DNA from: Mycocentrospora acerina
Taxonomy: Eukaryota > Ascomycota > Dothideomycetes > Pleosporales
Length of the DNA stretch: 64,000 nt
Assembly: GCA_022701365.1 (NCBI GenBank)
Contig: JAKUHH010000164.1
Span: 124,001-188,000 of the forward strand
Direction of reading: 5' to 3'
This document shows positions 47,355-61,400 of this stretch, in pieces. Within the stretch, counting starts at the first letter, position 1. The number at the start of each line of letters is the position of its first letter. A model generated the notes under the pieces. It had not been told where the DNA came from. It did no database searches and was given only the letters and a program-made list of their open reading frames with translations. Position numbers and translations under genes: made by a program.

Positions 47355-49761
47355 TTAACCAATAATAGACCTTCCCTCCCGAAATTGCCGGATGAGTTTT
47401 TCCAGATTCTCTCGCCGACGTTTCACTGTTGAATCCTCTCCTGCAATATCTTCGAGCATTTCGGGAGTCATACGCGTAACAAACTTGGCCGAAAAAAAAG
47501 TCAACGGTGTTTCCAACCCCGTTACAAGCAACGTATCGGCAATTTGCATGCGAACACAATCGACGAATCGCTTCTGAGCTACTTTGTAATAAGATCGCAG
47601 GATATCATGGATCTGTAGCACTGTGTGATCTTCGATGCTCAGAGGGTCGGCTTGTGTGATGTCATCGAGTCTGACAATCTCACCAAGCTCATCGTGTGAG
47701 ATCGAATATCGCTCTAGCCGTGAACGGAGCCGCTCCTGGCGACTATTGTGGGTTATTAGCGATCGATAGAGTCCAGCAATAGGTTACGTACCATTTCTCC
47801 AGTGTTTCGTTAAAGTAATGGTTATATGTAGCCGGTGTTCCATCCAGCTCAACTGACAGCAAGAATCTTGCCCGGGACATTGCAACTTGATACATTTGCA
47901 CAATATGATCTGTGATTTGCGACTTGATTCCCTCGCAAACGCGCTCGCTTGGTGCAATATGTTCCAACACGCCGATGATAAACGAGTGCACTAATGAGAT
48001 GACGTCGCTCACGTAACCCAATGCAATATCCCACCATTTTGCTGCTTGCTGCTTCATCGTAATTGCCAACAGCGATGCATCGAAAGTTCCAAGTTCGAAT
48101 CCTCGCGAACTTCGATATTCGACCTTCAACCAAGCAAGGGTATCTTCATCGTTTGGATACGGTACTCTCACGTTCTCGTGCACTAGATTCTGTAACTCAA
48201 CGTGGTCGTTCTCGATCCTAATGTTAGCTCCTTCTTCGTCAAAGTCACATGTAGGCTTGGAACAGAGATCATCATCTTCGTTCTCATCTTCAAATACAAA
48301 ATTGTAGGTCTGGCCACACAAAGCGATCGTATCGGCAAATTTCTGTCCTCGGTTCACAGCCTCAGTGGCGATTCGAAACTTGTTGTTCACGCTGAGGATA
48401 TCTGAGCGACTGTAGTCTGAATTAACAGCGAGAGATACAATCCTCTGGAACTCTAATGCGATTTCCATCAGATACTGGCTGTGGTCGGCATAACTTTGTC
48501 GTTTGGGCCCTAGTGATATTAGATCTGCTTCAGCTTTCTTCAACGCCTGAGTTATCTCCGCTTTGACCTGATAATTGTCAATCGAAACGTCTCTCAAAAT
48601 TTGAGTTTCTTTGTATACCTTGGGGAATTCTCGGCGAATATGGTCTTGGAGAATCTCTTGGAGACGATGGCGGAGCGATGCAATTCCCACTTTTCCCTTG
48701 TCGAGAGTAGTCCAAGGACGTACTCGAGCAAAGAAGTCCATTTCAGTTTTGTTTCGTCCCTGAGAGTTAGACTTAAGCTCTGCCTGGCCAAGGTTTCGAA
48801 GCAGGTGCCATCCAAGTTGCAGCTGGTGTGTTTTGCCTTCGACAAGACTCAGAATAGCAGTCTCACTCCCTTTGTCAACTAGATCAGGTTTTGTCAGAAT
48901 CCCAAATGTTCTATTTCCTTCAGGATCAATATCTTCAGCTCGTTCAAGGATCTCCTGGGTTGCAATGTCTACATTGCATGGGATTACCGTCAACATGACG
49001 GATCTCGGGTTAGACATGTACCCATGGACCATATTGTTGACCATCACCATGTCTTCCTTGGTTGTCATACCGTGGGTGGTTCGCTTAAAGATACCAGGTA
49101 CATCGATGACGCTAAAGTGCTCCTGATCCGGACCCGTAATCTCAAGCCGCAAGACGTCATTCGAGAAAGATTTTGCGGGATTTCCTTCGATTGCATCAAG
49201 TCCCATAACTTTGATTACCTGAACTAAATAAGCTAGATATGCAGCATTTGATACGGGCAAACAAACCTCGCTCATGATATTCGCGAACGTTGTAGAGTCT
49301 AGGGTCTCAAATCTTGACGTTTCCCAACCTTGTAGTCTTTCTCTATCCTGCGGATTGCTATCCTTAGCCGGTATGATAGATACAATGATCTGTGTTTCCG
49401 TAGATCTACGGAAAGTAATTTGTGTCGCAAAGCGGGTGCAAAGACCACTGTCTCGTGGGAAGGGAAGCCCCGTCAAGCCTTCTAGAACAGAGCTCTTTCC
49501 GCTAGACTGATCTCCTACGACCACGATCTGTGGTAAGGCAATTGTGTCACCAATTTTGCACTCGAAAAGTCGATCGATCTTGGCGAGCAGACTGGAACTG
49601 ACAATGCCGAATGGTTCCGTCATGGTTCCGACAGTAGGAAGGGATTCTAAAATCGCGTATGTAGAGTGTGGACAGTGGTCGAGGGACTTCAATTTCTTCG
49701 TATTTGCAAAGACAATGTGTTCAAATGACTCCTCCGATTTAAGCAAGATCTTTCGCTGCAT
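47355..49761 (-). CDS. Dynamin/Mx-like large GTPase
   Basis: Exons 49761-49267, 49218-47792 and 47742-47355 give 769 aa. GTPase motifs are complete: P-loop GDQSSGKSS (83-91), switch I threonine T109, DVPG (204-207) and TKPD (274-277). The middle/stalk follows, and the last exon is a typical GTPase effector domain, with no PH or Pro-rich region. That is the Mx/Vps1-like layout of proteins that self-assemble on membranes or, in Mx, act against viruses. The first intron is 48 bp, a multiple of three without a stop, so it can be mistaken for coding sequence. I removed it because it inserts 16 residues where relatives have none and has GT...TTCAG ends. The start may instead be the Met at 49623 (MTEPFG), since the first 46 residues are not family-like. 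Confidence 0.9.
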
Positions 49762-49764
49762 TTA

Positions 49765-52490
49765 GTAATCAGCTGATGCCTTTGTTGAGCGCGAGATCCC
49801 TGCCGACATATCGCATGCAGCTTGAAGTCTGTCGATAAGAAGAGATGACGCACTTAGTCCAAAGGCAACATAGAGAAATTGAGTCTAGCCTCGCTAAATC
49901 AACTTGTTTTTCTTGACTTTGCGGAGAAAGATGCTTTGGTTACAGTGAATAAATTTTTGTTGAAGGCGTGCACGGATAAGAAGAAGCAAGCTCCATGGAA
50001 AAGTTTATTTAGACGAGGCAAGTCAAAAAGATTGACCGGAAAATTAGAATATTAAAACACGAGATGTGAACCTTATTTACCACGTTCGATGATAAGCTTC
50101 GAATCAGATCAGGAAACCAAAAACTCAAAGCTTAAAACTTCAAATGCGTGTAACTCCTCGCCCAGCGTAGCAAAGAACCCGTAGTGCCGAAAAACGCGCA
50201 AGTATTAAGATTCGAAAAGCAATTCATGAACGAATACAGTGGAAAGAATCAATTGCTAAAAACCTTTTTGCGATGTCAGGCCTAATGAGGATGTTGCGCG
50301 TGGCTATGCGCACTCCTTGTGCTCTCATAGGTGGATTTGAGCACACCAGCTTTTTTGTCAAGTAAGGAAGCATGGTGTGTTGAAAGAAGCCACATTTTTC
50401 GTATTAGATGCAAGGATTGATGTACTTGTTTTGAACATGTGCAGTCTTTCCTCTTTTCAACGGTCGTCTTAAGAGCTGTACACGCATCTGGCCTCTCTTA
50501 CTCCATTCATTTAATCTTCCTAGACTACTTGCACTAGATGATGGTCTTTTCCTTTTCATTTCCCTTTTCGGCAGTGTTCTGTCTAGCAGGGAAAGAAAGG
50601 TGTTGCTCTCAAGACATTTTGTTAATTGTTCGACCTGACCAACACCCGCCCAGGTAAACGAACTGAGGTCAAATTGTTTGAATTCCTTCATCTAGAGACC
50701 CTAAGAACTTGTTTCAAACGATCTGCTAGACCACCTATGTAAATAGATCTGGAACACATACACAAAATCAACGTGCTGCGAGAAGTTCGGGCCCATCAGA
50801 TGATGGAACGGCTAATAATAGCTAAGTTTAGTGGAAAATAAGCACGACATTTTTTTTGCACTCCACATCGTTATTCCAGCTCTTAAATTTTCGGAACAAA
50901 TCCTCTTGACCGCCATTTACTAAGTTGGAGGTGTTAGAAATCCTGACACTATATAGAAGGAGCTAACACAAATATGTCCATTACAGCAGCTGTGAGCTGT
51001 AATGCCTTAAAGCAGCCTAGCGCTTCTTTATCCACGTTTTACCGACTCAGCCAATAAATACTGCTTCCTCTTGTACCAAGTCCTCGTGCTTTGAATCGGG
51101 TTATCCTCTACTTTCAGGCTCTTTGTCACTCCCTTCTTTAGTACCCTCCATGCATGCGTTCTCAGAGAACTTGCGACCCATGATTCTTATTTTTCTTATT
51201 GAAAATGGCTTTTTCGAAGAGTCAGATGGTAGAATTGAGAGCATTCGAATAACAGCAGATGAATCGTTTGCTTTTAGTGAAGAAAGCAGGTGGTATATAT
51301 GATTTTATTGATATCAACGGAAAAAAGCCTCATTCTTGAGGTTGCTTTCGTGTTCATCTCTGTTCAGCTGGTGGTAGTTTCTTCAAGCTTTCCCCTTTGT
51401 GTGTTAAACAAACATATGCTGAAGCCAAGCAAAGCCTGCAAAATCAATCTTCCAAAGTAAAATTGATGAGGTAACGAAGACTTGGTGTATTTACGCAACA
51501 CTATCCTCAGTTCGGCGTATTTGTATGTATGCCTTTTGTTAGCAGCCTTAAACATGAAGCTTCATGGCGGCATCGATCTACCGTCACAAACGATCACTGG
51601 AAAGATATCACACTCCCTTAAGCCGTCTTGAAGAGGTACTGCAATCTTCTTTTATTCCCATGTTTCCCATCAAACACACATTTGATTCGAATTAGGAAGC
51701 TTTATCATTCATACCATATATATGCTCAGCATTGTCATCATACCTGACAACGTTGTGTTGAAGTATATTGATGTAAAGCCTATATTTAATTCCAGAATCA
51801 GCAGTTTGGCGATTGATATACATCTTCGTAGTTGATATCTACCCCTACAATCTATAGTGGTATGTAAGGAAGACACAAGTTGTCATTTGGTAATACCTCA
51901 CGGAATCATTAATATCACTGGTATCATAGAGCACGATATCGTGAAATTCGTTGCTTTGATGAGGCTTAACTTAACTCTCATAGACATACTTCCAAGCATC
52001 TCCGTTGTTCTCGACAACTATTTCGGTATAGATGTCTACAGCTGATCACTTAGCCGCGCCTGCCTAGATTGGATTCACAGCCAGCGGCGTTCAAGATTAT
52101 AAAAGAGTGTAACGATGCAATTGTAAACTGCTTAATTTCAAAAATCTTAGGAGTTAGTTTTGTCTTATTAGGTGCCAACGTCTGAAAGTTTCGCCAAGGA
52201 AAAGCGCTGTTTGCTGTCACTAAGCGCCTACGGAAAAGTCATCATGTGTGTTTGTGAGGTTTGCTATCCACCCGAAGCTTGCATTATCGCAGAAGTCACG
52301 GGTTATCAATTAGGAACTCATCCAACAGGCACCATCAATCCTACACACGTTAGCACCTGCTCTGTCACATCTCTCTATTTACAATGACTTCAGTTGCTCC
52401 TAACATGACAAAGATATTGGTATCCTTACATAATTCGTTTAAGTATCTATATCCATCTTCTTTCTAAGCTACGCATCGTTGACCCCGCGG
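49765..52490. other. Long gene-free stretch
   Basis: About 2.7 kb without a supported gene. A 95-codon basic frame at 50404-50691 (-) and small frames near 51857 and 52172 (+) carry no motif. No repeat was recognised. Confidence 0.45.
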
Positions 52491-52495
52491 AATGT

Positions 52496-55400
52496 CTAAG
52501 AGTCATCTTCGCTATCCTCATCTGTCGACCCTAGCTCACTGGTACCGTCGTCCTCTATGGAAGGGGTAGACAAGCCAATATTCTTTGTCACATCTTCAGG
52601 AGAGGGTCTGCAGTCGTAGGATTGGAAAAAAGGATGATTGGCAGAAAGCGACTTGCCTGTAGTAATAAAACCCATAGGCGTATGCTCAAAGTCCTGACAC
52701 TTGCGTAATATAGCAAGCCAATTGTGTAGGAAAGTGAGAGGTTTCTCAATGAATGTCTTGTTTTCTGTGTCATTTAGATTCATAGTGTTACCCAAATATG
52801 CCTGAAGGCTTGCATATTCGTCCCATCCAAAATACAAGCGGCCAGAGAAGATCCCAAGCTCCACCTTTAGCCATAACGGCATCTGAAAGTTTTTAGGAAG
52901 TGGCGGCGTCGCATAGTAGTCGAGATTGTTGAAGTGTAGCATTCGTCGCGTTACTAGTGCCGAGTACACGATGAGATGAGTTGCGTGTGTAGGATTCACA
53001 GTACCATAGTGGCGCAAAAGGGGAAGTAAAGCGTCAGCCTCTTCAGGGCTGACAATTATGGCACACTGGGAGATGTTACTCCAAAGTATCCAGTGGCTGG
53101 AGCGCAAGAAGTTGTCGTTCAGTTCGACAGTACGAGCGGTACTGGTGAACTCCTTGGAGACGTACAGATGACTCTGGTTGACCCTTGTTAGAAATCTGTA
53201 ACTTGAGCCCAGTGCTGTCATTTGGAGAACGTGGAACATGGGAATGAATGCTTTTGATTGTGCAGTCAACTGACCAGTCTGCGCGAATTTTTTCAAATCG
53301 GCATGCAGCGGCTGAATGTCTCTACCATCGAATTGTACTGGCGCCTGGATGTCTCGGACACTTTCCACTTCATTTTCAACCTCACGCTCCTGCTCGACTT
53401 CCTCTAAAGCCGAGGAATGACTGCTAAGGTCTCGCTCATGTAGTTGCTTCTTCCGCCTACTTAGTTCGACTGTCAAGTTGTGTAAGGAAGCTACTTCGAA
53501 ACCTTGCACAAGGTCACAATCTGCGGTAGAACGCCTCGGTTCGTAAAGCTGCTTTAGAGTCTGTACTTCTTCGGTCCGTAGGGCTCCGAGGAAACGCTCG
53601 CATTGGGATTTAGAAACAAGAAATGTAGGGTTTTCTAGTTTCGCTCGGACATGCTTGATGAATGTCTCGCCTTGTTTACAATAAAGTGGTTCAAGCTGAT
53701 CAAAACCCCGGCATGACTGATCAAGAAGCCATATGACAACATCTGCAGACTCTGGTTTATATCCCTCGCTCTTGTTGATAGAATCCAAAATACTTTGTAG
53801 TACCTCAGGGGGTATTATCGGGGTCACAGCCTGTGTACGTCCGAGCAGACGGAGTCGCATCGCAGCTTGTGTGACAGCGTCTTTAGTAACATGGAGGCCA
53901 AGAGTCAATGCTGCTCGTGCGTTTGGCGGAATTTTTAGGTCTGTGCCGCGACAATGACTCTCATCTAAGTACACCAGACACTCGCCCAAATTGTCAGCAA
54001 ACGGAGATGCGAGTAGGGGAACTCTTGTGCCCTTGCGGTATTGCACCCAAGCACGATGATCCGTGTCAAAATATACAGCAGCAGGCGCTTCATGATGTAT
54101 CTGAAGCCATTCTTTGATGAGGTTGATGTTGCTGTGTTCAATTATTTGGGCGCCTGCGTCAATAAGGACCCGAATACCTTCACGGCGCAGTCTGGTCAAG
54201 AGCCCGAGCTCACTGAGTCGCTTGCCATTGTTGTCAATCGCCAGAATACAATGGCGATTTCTCTCTTGTAAGAGATAGAATAGAACTTCAGCATTTGTGT
54301 GTGCTAGTTTCGGTAGATCATGTTGTTTGATGGTGAGAGGAAGTTGGTGGCGGCAATCGTTTGTACCTGAAAAGCCGGTCGTCCGACAGTTCTTCTCTGC
54401 ACTTGGATCAAAGTGAACGAGGTCATATCCTGATGCCTGTAGTTTCGTTGCAAACTGCTTTGCATGTCTCGGAAACACAAAGTTATTCATGTAAAAGTCT
54501 AGAAGTCGAACATTGAATCTAATGGGGTTAGTAATGGTATGTCGACTCTCAACTACTTATACAAAACTTACCGGACATATCCGTGAAGTTCACGTAATTG
54601 TGCTCCATCCTCAACATTGACCGTGTTGTACATTCGGAAGGTTTCTGGCAGTTTTCCTGTCGTCCACTTGTCATACTCGATACTCGGTTCATCTGACTTA
54701 AGCAATACTTCGAACGCTTGCTTGAACTGAGCCAGATTTAAACCTTGATAGTAGAATGAGAGACATGTGAGGATTATGGCAATATCCGGATGTCCCCACT
54801 CAGATGTTGAAGAAGGGACACCCTTAGCCTAAATGCCATTAGCGAGCGAAAACGTGAAATTCAATGAAACTTTTTAACTCGTATATCTTGAGTATAGATC
54901 TCAGAAGACTAAACTTTGGACTTACATGATAGGGTACAGCGACTGGGTCGCGCTCAGGATGCAACCCATACTGAACGTTCCAACGTTTATACAAAGCTGA
55001 AAGCAATATGCCATGAACGAAGAGACCTCGCAGGTGATACAGGACTTGCATCAAGTGCTGCTTCCCTTGGAACTTCAATCTAAGGTTGTTGATAGTCTCG
55101 TCAGTCACAGCTGGTTTGGAAATAAAGATTTTGATCAAGGCTTGAGTGGATGCTGAAAGCTCAGCAGATGGAAAAATGTTGGTATAGCCTGTGGATATAT
55201 CATCCACGGCCTGAGCGACAAGATACTCTTCTACATCATGTCGTAAGAGATAAATAAATGGGTAACCTCCAGTCAGTCGTTCCACAATCTCAACGCTTCG
55301 GGGAAAGCGACGTTCGAGATCTGGAAGGTAGCATCGTAGTAGGGACAAGACTGCTTCTACGGTTTGCCAGCGCAATGGGTACCCATCTACTGTCAATTGA

Positions 55401-58400
55401 GAACCTGATGGATAAACCAATTGAGTTCGGACTGCTAGCGACACATCACACTCATCCAAGACATCCCGTGCGTTTTGATCGAGCCAGCATTGCATGTCTA
55501 TCATGACCTTGGCTTCTTTTTTTTTCTGATCGGAGAGCCGCTGGATTCCGCTGAGTTTGAAAGAAAGGATATGTTCAGGCAAGGCGAGAATCACGCCGTT
55601 ATTTTCTTTGACATGCGAATGAAGATCAACAAATATTTTCAGCAAACTTTGGTTGGTGATAGTCCTCCGGGAAAACGGAATGTGTAGAATCTCGCGATTC
55701 AACAGACCACCAAGTTTAGATTGTATAACTTGGGCTGTTTGGAGGAGAAGGGGTCTTGGAACTACGATGCGAAGTAGATTGTGTGTGTCTGCAAGAACAG
55801 CAGCGACCATGGCTAGAGTTAGATTAGCAACATCCTAGATCAATAGATCTTGATTTTTCTTACGAAGGATACATGAAGTTTTACCCTTGCCCATGAGTAG
55901 TTGGACAACAGAGTTGTCTCCAGACTCCGGAGAGATAGTTGCTAGAGCGACGTCTACTTGATCATCTCGGAGCATGATATCGCCATCGATCTCTAACAAA
56001 AGCCAATCTACATACTTCAAGGTTGACCAGTTCTGATGTCCCGGATTGGCTATCTCATCCCATAGTTGCTGATCTTGGGACTTTCTGACCGCATCTTCTA
56101 TTCTCAGCAGTCGCTGAAGTTTGCTAACTTTTATGCCAAGATCGATTAACATTTCCCTTGTTCCTTTTCCGAACCTTACATGCAGTGCGCTATTAAGTGC
56201 TGACAAGAGGGTTCTATTTATCGTCGCTGGCCATAAACCTGCATGCTGCAGCCACTTGGCGCGTTTGTCACCCATTGATAAAATCATCTTGATACCCTCT
56301 ATGGCACTGTTACAATCCACCATAGCATCTTGAATTTGAATTTGGAGTGCAGCCGGATCGAATTTCGAAATAGGAGATTCGTGTTTTGCTATATGTTTTG
56401 CAAGAGCGTCGATGCTCTGATGCAGCTCGCTGCCATATTCCCGTCTCGCAAACGAAGCCGACACCTCGAAGTGCGAAATAAGGACGACTAGTTGGTCAAT
56501 CTCTTTCGGCCGTCTGGATAGTATCGTATTTCGATTTTCGTCTTTACGGGAGACTACTACATTCGCTCCTATCGATTTGAAGAAAGAATTAGGAATATTA
56601 GCAGACCTGCCTAGTACGTCATGAAGACTAAGTTGTGTAGCGCGTCGATTTTGTGTCGCATACACTTCAGGCCTTGACCTGTCGTTTTTAGTAGAAGTAA
56701 GGCTCTCAGGTGTGTACTCCTCGGTATTAGACTGGGATTGAGTGCTGTGCGTGTCAAGAACTTCCTGGGCTTTACCAAGATAGTCGGAGAGATGGTAATT
56801 TCGCGCAAGTCTATTCCACTCCTGCAAAACAGGATCCAAAAGTTTTTCAAGACGTAGTAAATTTCGATCAGAGGGTTGTAACATTTCGAAAGATTCCGTC
56901 AACATTTGTGAAGTCATATCGGCAATAGGAAGTCCATTCGTTGGCCACTTATCTCGAAGCAGAGCAGCAGCAAAGTTAACGCAAATGCGATGAACTTTTT
57001 TATCATGCTGCATCCGAGAATGTGCGAGCGCATCGTTGACATGATGTAAAGTTTGATCTAGGGCAAGTGGATTCTGCCCACGCTGCATGAAGTTTGCAAG
57101 ATGGTGTGGGGTCGGGCGTTCGCCTCTCCGAAAATGCAGATACGAAGACCACTCCGGAAGCGTGTATGCCTGCAGATCAGGTAATATAGCGAAGGAGACG
57201 AGAATTCGTAGCAACTTCATATCAGCCATTGCAGAGAATGCCATGGGGGCAAGCATAAACATCAGGGTATAACGATCTTCGAAGCAGCTGTCAAGCAGTG
57301 TCCGTGTAAGGGATCCCCAGTCTTTACCAAGATCGACAACCAACAGGTCGAAAATCTGTACGAAGTTGAACTGTTGTGTCGCGCCGCCGATGACAGGAAA
57401 CTTCTCGAGAATCGACGCAAGCGAGTTCGTGTTACTTATGTTCGATGACCAATTCTTCAGTAAACGCGTCAAAAAAGCAGCATTTTGACGTTCTATCGAG
57501 ACTTTGCGGCGATCTCTGGCCTTGTAGGATGAATCTAAGGTTGTAGTGAGGACGTACATTCTATACAGCGCTCGAGTTTCCAAGTGCAAGTCTCCTGATG
57601 GGCATTTTTCTGGCTCTTGACCGGTAGCGTTTATTCCAAAGACGGACAGCTGCAACGATCTCTCACATATTTTCTCGACAATAGGTCGGTACCTATCATC
57701 CTGAATCGTCTTGGTTAGATTCTCGTTCCACTGCACGCTTTCCATGTATTTCATAGTTGGTGGATAGTAAGCTCGTATAGGAGACAGTTGTGCAATTTTG
57801 AGTAAAATTTGAACGTGAAGCGGAGCCAGCGGTTCCCAGGGGAGAAAAATGCCTGAATTGAGATAATCGAGAGCCTCTTCGAGTCCTGTTCGCCCTGTCA
57901 ATTGATCAGGCATGAAATACGAAGTGTAAGCATGTAGGAGCGCTTTAGTATACAGTAATCTAGGCTCTGCAGGGCACTCGATGCGACCTAAGATATCGTT
58001 GACTTCGAATCGCAAATACGAACCGCTGTTGACGATGATGACCGAAACATGTTCTTCATACATCCTGGCTCGCGTGTCCCCAAAAGGGACGAGGACACTG
58101 CGTTTCCGTGGGTTCTTTATGGAATGCACTACGAGCTTGCTCCTCAAGCCTGACCAGGTACCAATATTCTGAGACGCAGTTGAGGGTATCGCAACATCAA
58201 GCTCAGGACATTCAATCACGCCTGACCTATTGACGACGAAATTCAACTCCAATCGTCTCAATTCGATACGCAAAGCTCCTCTTTCGGGCTGATATACCGC
58301 GATATGTTCAGGGAGCTCAAAATCTCGAAAATTTTGGGCAACCCGCCGCGCAAGCGCACTCTTTGGATCAACCAGTACTGACTTACGTCTAAAAGCTTGG

Positions 58401-61400
58401 CGCGTATCCAATGCTAGTTGCCAATTTCCTGACTTGGACTTCCACATATCTTCCTGTCGAATCTCTAGAATCCTAGTGTCTAGATTTAGCCAATGATAGC
58501 AGTTTTCTATCAGAGACGATGGTAAGTCGAAGTCTAGCCCATTACTGAAGATCTGTCGCTCCACAAGCTCAAGAGTTTGTCCGTCTTTCCAAGCTTGAAC
58601 CACTAGTCGATCGTTTCGAAATCCCAAATGGACGTGATGTCTGTATGGTAACGAACGTGCAACAAACAACGACATCCCTGGAAGATGAGAAGGAAGCACC
58701 CGTAAATTTTGAGTGTTGAAGAGGTCTTGGATTATGGGATGTTGATACTCAGCCGGCAATGTTCCAGATTGCTTCCCATCGATAACAAGATCTCCAAAGA
58801 TGACGTTGTAATGGATGTAATATTTCTTTACAGACTTACTTAAAGTCATTGTTATCAGTATCCACCAAGTTCCAGGAACCACATCCATTTCGGGTGAAAC
58901 GTCGTTCATGTCATCAGCCGCAGGCCAAATACGTTGTATTGCAGAGAGTATGGCGTTTTCATGGTCCAATATCGACTTACGGACCATCTCACGGTGACCA
59001 TATGTCCAGAAAAGGTCGTGCAATACAGCGTTTCGAAGGGAAAATGGAAGAGACGGAAAATGTGGACCGAGGTTGTCATGTAGGAAAATGGAGGCTCCAA
59101 TGAAGTATTGCAGTGCTTCTGGATCAATAGTTACACTGGCTTCCTGCGAAAAGGTACGCTTGCACAGCACAGCTGCCCATATGGCAGATTTGTTTGATTC
59201 CATGATTCCTATGTTGGACTCTTGTAGCTTCAAACACCAATTCCACGTGACAGTTCGGGTCAACACCAACAACTCTACTGCCCAGGTATGGACATGGGAA
59301 GATTTGGTGAGCGATATGATCTTAAGCAATATTGAAATAAGTATGTCCATATGCACCGATTCTCTCCAGTTTTCAGTGATGCCGTTAACACGATACGCAA
59401 CCTGACTGAGGAGCTTTTTGGAAAACTCTTGATCATCGAAGACACTGTGGACATCGCGAAGCACATTATCAGTAGATGATGGGCCAAGTTCTAGGATAAG
59501 TTTTGATATCATTGCCCAAGTTGATTCGCTGGAAAAATTCATGTTGGTCGCACCTAATTCACGAAGAAGTGACAGCCAACGTAAGTGAGTACCACTGAAT
59601 AGTCCTTGCCAAGCCATGAACTCGTGAATACTGAGTTCAGGAGGACATCTCGTTTGATTTGCGATAATTTGATTCGAAGAAGGCCAGTCATCATGAGAAA
59701 GATGAAGGCTCTGGTATGGCGAATCGTCTGGAATCTTGAGTGGAAATTGAGATGCGAAAGAGGGGTTTGTGCTTCGAGATGTCCACATATGTGATTCACT
59801 GTCATAGTAATGCACCTTAAAGCCACATGGGCGACAGACGTCCTTTAAAGCCACAGGAAAATCGATTCCAGAATAGTGACTGCCGAGGTGGGCTTTCGTT
59901 GATGATCCCAGAGTAACGTGCATTGCGCAAGGCTCGGCAAAGGCACTGAGTCCAGAATACTTGCTGATCGCAGGGACTGGAGGGGTTTCTATTTGAGGTA
60001 TGTTTGGGAATGCGAATGTGTTGAGAATTTTCCACGTCGCATCGCGATATGCTGCCAACGCCTGTGGGCATGCAAGTTCAAAAACAACTGCTTTTGCGGC
60101 AGCTTCTTGCCGAGGTAGAGGGTGCTCGTGAACCTTGATGTTGAGCTGCTTGGCTTGCCACTTATGCTTGTGCTTCAGACAGCCCTTTTGATGCTCCTTT
60201 ACAACATTGCCATCTTTTTTGGTTACCCATACGTATGGGCATTTTTCCTGAGCGACAAGTTGCATCAGACGTTCATGCTCTGCGCTAACTTTTACCCACT
60301 CTTTTTCTTTAGCTTGTCGTTTTTTCTCAGCCGTAGCTTCAATTCTCTTGTAGAGATCATTGAGCTTATGAGTCTCAGGAGAGTGATCGAAATACTTTAC
60401 TGCGAAAGAAGCCTCAGACGGCTTGTCGAAGAGAGTCTGAGGCCTCTGACCATCCCATTTTCGGCATCGGCCTGAGATGTGAGCCTGAACAGTCTTGGCG
60501 CGTTTCATATCCTCTAGCGAAAACACCTCCAAATAGTTGAGCAAGTCTTGGTTAAGCCCAGGGTGGTATTCTTCCAGTAGTGGATAACAATATGTTGCAG
60601 CGCGATCCATATTCATCCAGACCTCCAAAATATTCAACAACATACGACTTTTGCGTTCAGGATAGTCATCGAATATCCCATTCGCTGATGATATGTAAGT
60701 ATGGATGATCTGAGAAAGGACAATACAATGGGCCTTAGAGGAGGTTAACATTGCATCTGTGTCTGCCTTTCCTAAGTACGGTGCTACTTTCAATTCTTCG
60801 AAGTTGATGAAGCTAATATACTGATTGGCGAGGGTAGCAAAATGCTGTGCTTTACCAGTTGTACTCTCGTAGTTTTTTAAAAGCTTGAGAGGGGTTTTGA
60901 CAGGGTTCTGGCGCTCTGTGGATCGCTGGTAAACGATCTGGTCGAGATGGGGACCGCTCTGTGCTAGTGTCAACCTCGTATCAATATCATTCGCTCTTAA
61001 CTGTAGAGGTACTACAATCCGCTGATTTCGGGTGCTGAAACTATCCCACTGCTTCTGCAGAAATTGTGTCGCATTGGAGAGATATTTGTCGAGATCTGCT
61101 GATAATGCTTCTAGCACATTATCGTACACTAATGTCGCTGCAGGCTTCAAGTTACTGTCTCTGTCCAGTTCGAGTTTGGCAAGTCGGCGACCAAGCTTCT
61201 GCTTGAGAGAGAAGGACGCTTCAGGAGGGATTTTCCCCAAAGAATCTTTCAGAAGCCGAGAAAGAAATACGCATATGAGAATCTTGTAGTAGGCATGGCC
61301 CGTTTCAGCACCCAGTGCTCTACAGAATTGACGTTGCACTGCCACCCGCAATACAAGATATAATGGGTTCCGTCGCCAAGGCTTGTACGCGCTGTAGAAT

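Noticed and set aside
49623..49761. Mitochondrial targeting peptide at the dynamin N-terminus
   Set aside because: The 46 residues before MTEPFG are mixed in charge, lack an amphipathic Arg-rich pattern, and may not be translated.
52588..61289. Many 60-110 codon frames opposite giant copy 2
   Set aside because: Antisense shadows of a long coding region.
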